Shown here: positions 6,903-10,822 of the stretch, piece by piece | Layout of the letters: each line of letters opens with the position of its first letter | Position numbering within the stretch: the stretch's first letter is position 1 | NCBI GenBank assembly: GCA_026770595.1 | Contig: MU634675.1 | Coordinates: 1 to 10,822, forward strand | DNA: 10,822 nucleotides | Direction: 5' to 3' | Source of the DNA: Ochromonadaceae sp. CCMP2298 | Taxonomy: Eukaryota > Sar > Synurophyceae > Ochromonadales > Ochromonadaceae | Translations under genes and position numbers: made by a program | Notes under the pieces: model-generated | The model's input: the letters and a program-made list of their open reading frames with translations, nothing else | Databases searched by the model: none | Told to the model about the DNA's origin: nothing

Positions 6903-7230
6903 CGCTCTGCTCCTTTGTCAAGTGGAAGTGGATATACAATGCAGTGCTCTCGATCTGACTGTATGACTGTCTGGGAAGCCTATCTCTGCGGAGCCCTTCG
7001 TCGTAGAAGACAGAAGAAGATGGACAGAGGGAGCGAGACCACGACCATGAGGGGAGGACCGGTGCTTTGTTTTGCCCACAGAACAAATGAAACGGTCGGC
7101 GAAACGTCTCAAAAAAAGTTCAGGCTAACGAAGCAATTTCTTCGAAAAGATTAGTTTATGTTCATTTGGACTATTAATATATCAACCCAGTATCACCTGC
7201 TATATTCTGCATACCCAAATACCCGCACTA
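6903..7230. other. Intergenic region between CFAP91 and the RIIa gene
   Basis: These 328 bases hold the 3' end of CFAP91 and the promoter and leader of the RIIa gene, both on the minus strand. The CFAP91-proximal part (about 7130-7225) is AT-rich. A 10-bp palindrome ACTACGTAGT at 7230-7239 includes the CFAP91 stop codon. I found no open frame resembling the missing C-terminal part of CFAP91. Confidence 0.5.
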
Positions 7231-8919
7231 CTACGTAGTTGGGTACCCTAGGCCATCCCGTTGCCTGCGCCCCGCCTCCGCGCCCTCCACCTTCCTGCGC
7301 TCTACCACATGCGCCCCCGCTAGTGCCTCCATGGCGTCCAGCTGCACCACTCTCACGTGCTCCTGCGCTAGCGTGTTGAACACATTTGCGGCCACTGAGC
7401 CCGCCACCGCGTCCACCGTAGAGCCCCTTAGGTTGAAGTCATCCACAGCCTGTTGGTGTATCGCGATCTCCGCAGCGGAGGGCTCCTCGTAGGCTGCGAT
7501 CTCTTGGTCAGTGGCCTTCAACTCGTCGATCAACTCTCTGCGCCTGTATTTGCCCTCGAACATGATGTTCTGCACGGCGCGCCCGCGGATCAACCGCTGC
7601 AGCAGCACGACCGAGGCTTGGTATCCTTTGTCGTTCTTCAACTCGTAGTTGGTGAGATCCACCGGAGGCGGGGGCAGCTCCTCGTCCTCGTCCTCGTCAG
7701 CCTCGGTCTTCACAGGTGCGGGTGCTAGCACTCTATCGGATGTGAAGTCAGGAGTGGGGGGGCGGCCCTTGGGCTTCTTTGCCAGCAAAGCGGTGAGAAT
7801 GGTGCTCTGCCCCTTGCCGGGCGAGTCGCCCCCGCGGCTGGGGGGTGCGGCTCCTTCTGCGCGCTTGCGTATCAGTATCTGATGCATCTCTTCCACATCT
7901 CTCTTGGTAAAGCGGATAGCCCTTTGCGCCGCACTGGTCAGGCGGGACTCCGCAGCGCGCCCGCCGCCGCCACTGCTGGAGCGTGTTTTGAAAGGCGCTG
8001 TGCGCGCCATCAGCACATTGCCCCCGCCGCCGCCGTCGTCGTCCAGCAGGCGCTTGGGGATCGTGTACTCCAGAGACAGGATGTTTGACAAGTTGTCCAG
8101 CGGCAGTGTGCGCGAGGCAACGTCGAATTTCTGAGGCGCCGCGGCGAACTCCTGGCCCTCCCGGCGCACGGGGGCGTAGACCCTTGAGCCTCGGTCGAAA
8201 TAGTCGTTGATGATATCACGACCGGTGCCGTCGCTTAATACGGGGTCCGAGATATTACGCTGGTGGGCGAGCCGCCTTAGCGCCTTGATGCGCTTGTTGC
8301 GGATCTTCTGCAGCACTTTCTCGCGCTCCTCCATGCGCGCAAGCCGCACGGTCTCCAGTCTCTGCGAAGTCATGAACTCATTGCTCTCCTCTCGGTCGGC
8401 CAGCGCTCTCTCCAGAGTGGCCAACTTGACCTCCCTCTTCGAGTCTATCTCCTCCTCCCGCAGCTGGAACTCCCTCATCTCCTGCTGCTCCATGATTTTC
8501 TTGCGCAGCAATAACGAGGCCTCGTCGGTGAAGGGGGGCAGGTTGGACTCCATGTCTCGCTTGGCTCGCGCGTATTCAATCATCTCGATCTCCTTCCTCC
8601 CCAGAGGCAGCCCGTTCTCGTACGTAAGATCCTTCACCAGGAGGATCTCCGGCTCCTGCCCCTCCGCCACGACGTAGGCGGGGGTGTAGGGCACAGTCTG
8701 CGCCTCGCTTTCTCTGTACGCTGTCTGCACCTCTACATCTTTCATCGACGCCTCTGCCTTCTTCTGCACCGGCGCGAGCGGGTTCTCCGCCATAGTGGGG
8801 GCGAGCAATATCTGCGGAGGCACAGCACTAACCCGGGGCATAATGGGCCGCTTGAAATATTTGTACCGGTGCGTCCCACTGACGACCGTGGTGGAGGATC
8901 TCTGTAACATCAGCGACAT
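7231..8919 (-). CDS. CFAP91: Cilia- and flagella-associated protein 91 (CFAP91/MAATS1), short form
   Basis: CFAP91 is part of the calmodulin- and spoke-associated complex at the base of radial spokes RS2 and RS3 in motile cilia. One exon encodes 562 residues. Landmarks in order are HRYKYFKRP (about residue 17), VQTAYRESEAQTVPYTPAYV (about 63-82), GLPLGRKEIEMIEYARAKRD, a long charged coiled-coil region (about 130-225), IINDYFDRGSRVYAPVRREG, an acidic/proline stretch EADEDEDEELPPPPVD, and an IQ-like motif LLQRLIRGRAVQNIMFEGKY (about 436-455). All are in the order of animal CFAP91. Both Asp residues of the family's QTD pair are replaced (QTA, QTV). The first ATG is at 8919, with a stop 48 bases upstream in the same frame. 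Compared with animal proteins of about 770 residues it lacks roughly 150 at the N-terminus and 100-150 at the C-terminus. An upstream exon cannot be excluded: an AG at the end of that stop (GGATTAG|GGG) could be an acceptor. Confidence 0.9.
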   Translation of the reverse strand: MSLMLQRSSTTVVSGTHRYKYFKRPIMPRVSAVPPQILLAPTMAENPLAPVQKKAEASMKDVEVQTAYRESEAQTVPYTPAYVVAEGQEPEILLVKDLTYENGLPLGRKEIEMIEYARAKRDMESNLPPFTDEASLLLRKKIMEQQEMREFQLREEEIDSKREVKLATLERALADREESNEFMTSQRLETVRLARMEEREKVLQKIRNKRIKALRRLAHQRNISDPVLSDGTGRDIINDYFDRGSRVYAPVRREGQEFAAAPQKFDVASRTLPLDNLSNILSLEYTIPKRLLDDDGGGGGNVLMARTAPFKTRSSSGGGGRAAESRLTSAAQRAIRFTKRDVEEMHQILIRKRAEGAAPPSRGGDSPGKGQSTILTALLAKKPKGRPPTPDFTSDRVLAPAPVKTEADEDEDEELPPPPVDLTNYELKNDKGYQASVVLLQRLIRGRAVQNIMFEGKYRRRELIDELKATDQEIAAYEEPSAAEIAIHQQAVDDFNLRGSTVDAVAGSVAANVFNTLAQEHVRVVQLDAMEALAGAHVVERRKVEGAEAGRRQRDGLGYPTT

Positions 8920-9500
8920 CTCCACTGCAGGCCGGGCGAAGATGAGCTCTTCTTGCCCCTAATCCAACCGAGTGGGGTAGCTCGATATACCAGCGAAGGA
9001 GAGGATGGTTTCTGACTGCTGGAGTTGTCAGCACAACGGAGGAAGGAGCAACCAGACAGAGAGACAAGACACAATGACAACAATCTCACAAAAGCACACG
9101 CGGGGAGAGCGAAACCGGCGAATTTTTTTGCCGTTTCGAGGAGGCCCCTTTCCCAAGCAAACAGGGAACCTGGGACCGCCTCACTTGTCCCCTCTTGGAT
9201 TTTCAAAAACACAAACGCAAGGCCACAAAGGCGAAACAAACGGCGGCGCATTTATTTGAAATTCAGCCACTTGAAAGAGCCACCTGTCTTGGTTCCCACT
9301 GCTCTATTTGCAGTCCGAAGCCGCCATCCCACCGCAGAACATTGCACTGACGCTTGGTACCGTGGAGGAGCAACCACACGGCGGACGGCCTTGTCTTTTC
9401 AACTGAGCGCTGCACCTCGCGACCGCGACGTCGAATCGACCAGAACCCAGAGGCCGCTCAATTGCAATACAATCAGCAGCCAGAGAGAGACCGCGCAAGG
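8920..9500. promoter_or_regulatory. Divergent promoter region, CFAP91 / DRP5B
   Basis: These roughly 580 bases separate two divergent genes. I see no clear TATA box. An inverted repeat GTTGT-CAGC-ACAAC lies at 9024-9037, about 105 bases upstream of the CFAP91 ATG, and resembles a ciliary X-box with one mismatch. Frames open across this stretch have no ATG or no homology. Confidence 0.4.
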
Positions 9501-10822
9501 ATGAACAAAATAATGCTCTCGCTGCTGGTTCTGTGCACCCTCGCCCTGCTGGCGTGCTCGAAGAAGAGTCCGAGCAGCAGTAAGCGATCCCTTAGCCGAC
9601 CGAAGCAGCAGCAGGGTGACAGGAAGGAGGACGAGTATAGCATCAACTTTTTCGAGCGGAAGAACCGGAAGGACGAGACGCCCGAGGGCCTGCAGGAGAA
9701 GGGGCAATTGTACGAGGCGTACAACCTGCTGCACACGCTGGCGCAGGATTTCCACAAGCCCTTCGACGCCCCCGCGGTGGTGGTGGTGGGTCACCAAACC
9801 AGCGGCAAGAGTGCTTTGATCGAAGCGCTTATGGGATTTCAGTTCAACCAGGTGGGCGGGGGCACCAAGACGCGGCGGCCCGTAGCTTTGCGCATGCAAT
9901 ACAACCCCAACTGCGCAACGCCCTTGTGCTTTCTCACCCGCGACAACGGCAAGGAGGAGCAGCGCAGCCTGAGCGACATCCAGGCCTACATCGAGTCCGA
10001 GAACAAGCGCCTCGAGAGAGACTCTACTCGCTCCTTCGACCCGCGCGAGATCAACATCCGCATGGAGTACCGCTACTGCCCCAACATGATCGTGATCGAC
10101 ACGCCAGGCATGCTGCACCCCCCCAAGGGCAAGCAGCTGACCGCCCAGCAGCGAGCTCTGGCACAGGCTGCGCGCGAGGCCGAGGCCCTGGTGCTGTCCA
10201 AGATCCGCTGCCAGGACTACATCATATTGTGTGTGGAGGACACCACTGACTGGAAGCACGCCACTACGCGTAACCTGGTCATGCAGGCGGACCCGCAGCT
10301 CACACGCACCGTGTTGGTCACCACCAAGCTGGTAACCTCATCTGTTCTTATTATCAACATATCATTATCACTATATCAATATCACTATATCATTATCACT
10401 ATATTATTATCACTTCGTATTTACTATACACTTTCTGATTATTCCTTATCTCGATCATAAACTACTCACATATCTGCGTGCACCATCGGCTCTACTAACC
10501 TTACACTCTTCCTTACTCATCCTAACTCATCCTTTCACACACCTCTATACCCTCTAACCTAACAGGACACCAAGCTGCCCCAGTTCTCAGACGCCGGAGA
10601 CCTGGAGGAGTTCCTGAAAGCCCCTCTGGTCAAATCGATGTGCAGCCAGCTGATGGGGGGGCCCTTCTTCACCTCTGTGCCCTCGGGTAGGGTGGGCATC
10701 TCGAAAGACTTCGGGGACAACGAGGCCTTCGTGGCGGCGCTGAAGTCCGCAGAGCGCGCAGACCGGGCAGGTACGGGTCACAGCATACGCGTTTGTTTCC
10801 CTTCCGCCCCCCCCTCCCTACC
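9501..10822 (+). CDS. DRP5B: Dynamin-related GTPase of the DRP5B/ARC5 group, 3' partial, with signal-peptide-like N-terminus
   Basis: DRP5B/ARC5 GTPases assemble around dividing plastids (and peroxisomes in plants) and drive the final constriction. Exons 9501-10331 and 10566-10770 are visible. A second intron starts at 10771 (GTACGG) and the rest lies beyond the window. Residues 1-18 (MNKIMLSLLVLCTLALLA) form a hydrophobic leader, then a basic Ser-rich stretch (about 20-40). The GTPase domain opens at LYEAYNLLHTLAQDFHKPFD and contains the P-loop GHQTSGKSA (97-105), the switch GGGTKTRRPV, DTPG (200-203) and TTKL|DT (274-279), whose Asp is restored by splicing. Exon 2 continues FFTSVPSGRVG. Family-specific runs such as EALMGFQFNQVGGGTKTRRP and YCPNMIVIDTPG match plant ARC5 almost word for word. 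The start at 9501 is the first in-frame ATG; codons upstream are open but contain none. Plant ARC5 is cytosolic and has no signal peptide. Confidence 0.92.
10332..10565 (+). other. DRP5B intron inside the G4 (TKLD) codon block
   Basis: This 234-bp phase-0 GT-AG intron (CTG|GTAACC ... AACAG|GAC) falls between the Leu and Asp codons of TKLD. Its first third is strikingly AT-rich, and its last third is a nearly G-free pyrimidine-rich run. Retention would keep the frame open for about 43 more codons before a stop, giving a GTPase without the specificity Asp. Confidence 0.9.
10359..10414 (+). repeat. 14-bp tandem repeat, four copies, in DRP5B intron
   Basis: Four contiguous units are ATATCATTATCACT, ATATCAATATCACT, ATATCATTATCACT and ATATTATTATCACT. 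The units differ from the first by at most one base. The array is AT-rich within a G+C-rich gene. Confidence 0.95.

Noticed and set aside
6606-7154. Plus-strand ORF of 182 codons
   Set aside because: It runs antisense to the RIIa gene and its leader, with no recognisable domain.
9024-9037. X-box-like inverted repeat GTTGT-CAGC-ACAAC upstream of CFAP91
   Set aside because: It has one mismatch to the RFX X-box consensus, and the presence of an RFX factor in this lineage is unknown; kept only as a note in the promoter entry.
4001-9175. Shared 12-mer TCCCAGGTTCCC (4001-4012) and its reverse complement (9164-9175)
   Set aside because: A few 12-base matches between strands are expected by chance in a window of this length.
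9354-9500. Upstream in-frame extension of the dynamin frame
   Set aside because: The frame is open from 9354 but has no ATG before 9501; the extended start would be a TTG codon.
9501-9560. LLAC lipobox-like motif in the dynamin leader, hinting at a bacterial lipoprotein
   Set aside because: The gene has a spliceosomal intron and a clearly eukaryotic dynamin domain, so the lipobox match is incidental.
9399-10259. Antisense ORF of 286 codons
   Set aside because: It lies opposite the conserved dynamin GTPase exon; codon bias in G+C-rich genes keeps the antisense frame open.

Overview
This window is nuclear DNA from a flagellated microbial eukaryote. Four genes are split by short GT-AG introns (63 to 234 bases). 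The coding DNA is G+C-rich with low-complexity inserts. The gene content covers ubiquinone synthesis, peroxisomes, AMPK signalling, motile cilia and an organelle-division-type dynamin. The dynamin belongs to the DRP5B/ARC5 group and starts with a signal-peptide-like leader, which fits an alga with a complex (secondary) plastid, for example a photosynthetic stramenopile or similar lineage. I cannot name the species, and relatives of DRP5B also occur in non-photosynthetic protists.

Layout: (1) 12-283 (+), last exon of COQ2. (2) 961-1454 (-), a three-exon roadblock-type dynein light chain, convergent with COQ2. (3) 1966-3633 (+), a two-exon PEX10 RING peroxin, divergent from the roadblock gene. 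(4) 4492-5667 (+), a three-exon AMPK gamma subunit. (5) 6699-6902 (-), a tiny RIIa-domain protein. (6) 7231-8919 (-), CFAP91, a radial-spoke-base protein, upstream of and co-oriented with the RIIa gene. (7) 9501 to beyond the right edge (+), DRP5B/ARC5-like dynamin, divergent from CFAP91. Spliced models for genes 2, 3, 4 and 7 were built by hand from splice sites, frame continuity and protein homology. Apart from the 9501 ATG discussed below, starts are first in-frame ATGs or homology-supported.

Functional links are loose, as is usual in nuclear genomes. Three of the seven genes are ciliary or dynein-related, and the adjacent CFAP91 and RIIa genes may both belong to the axoneme. I saw no CRISPR array, tRNA, rRNA, integrase, reverse transcriptase or defence-type system. 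The most unusual signals are small: a perfect 13-bp hairpin just upstream of the AMPK-gamma start codon, an eight-base tandem array that ends on the base before the PEX10 start codon, a four-copy 14-bp repeat in a dynamin intron that splits the GTPase G4 motif, the secretory-type leader on the dynamin, and substitutions in the AMPK-gamma nucleotide sites.
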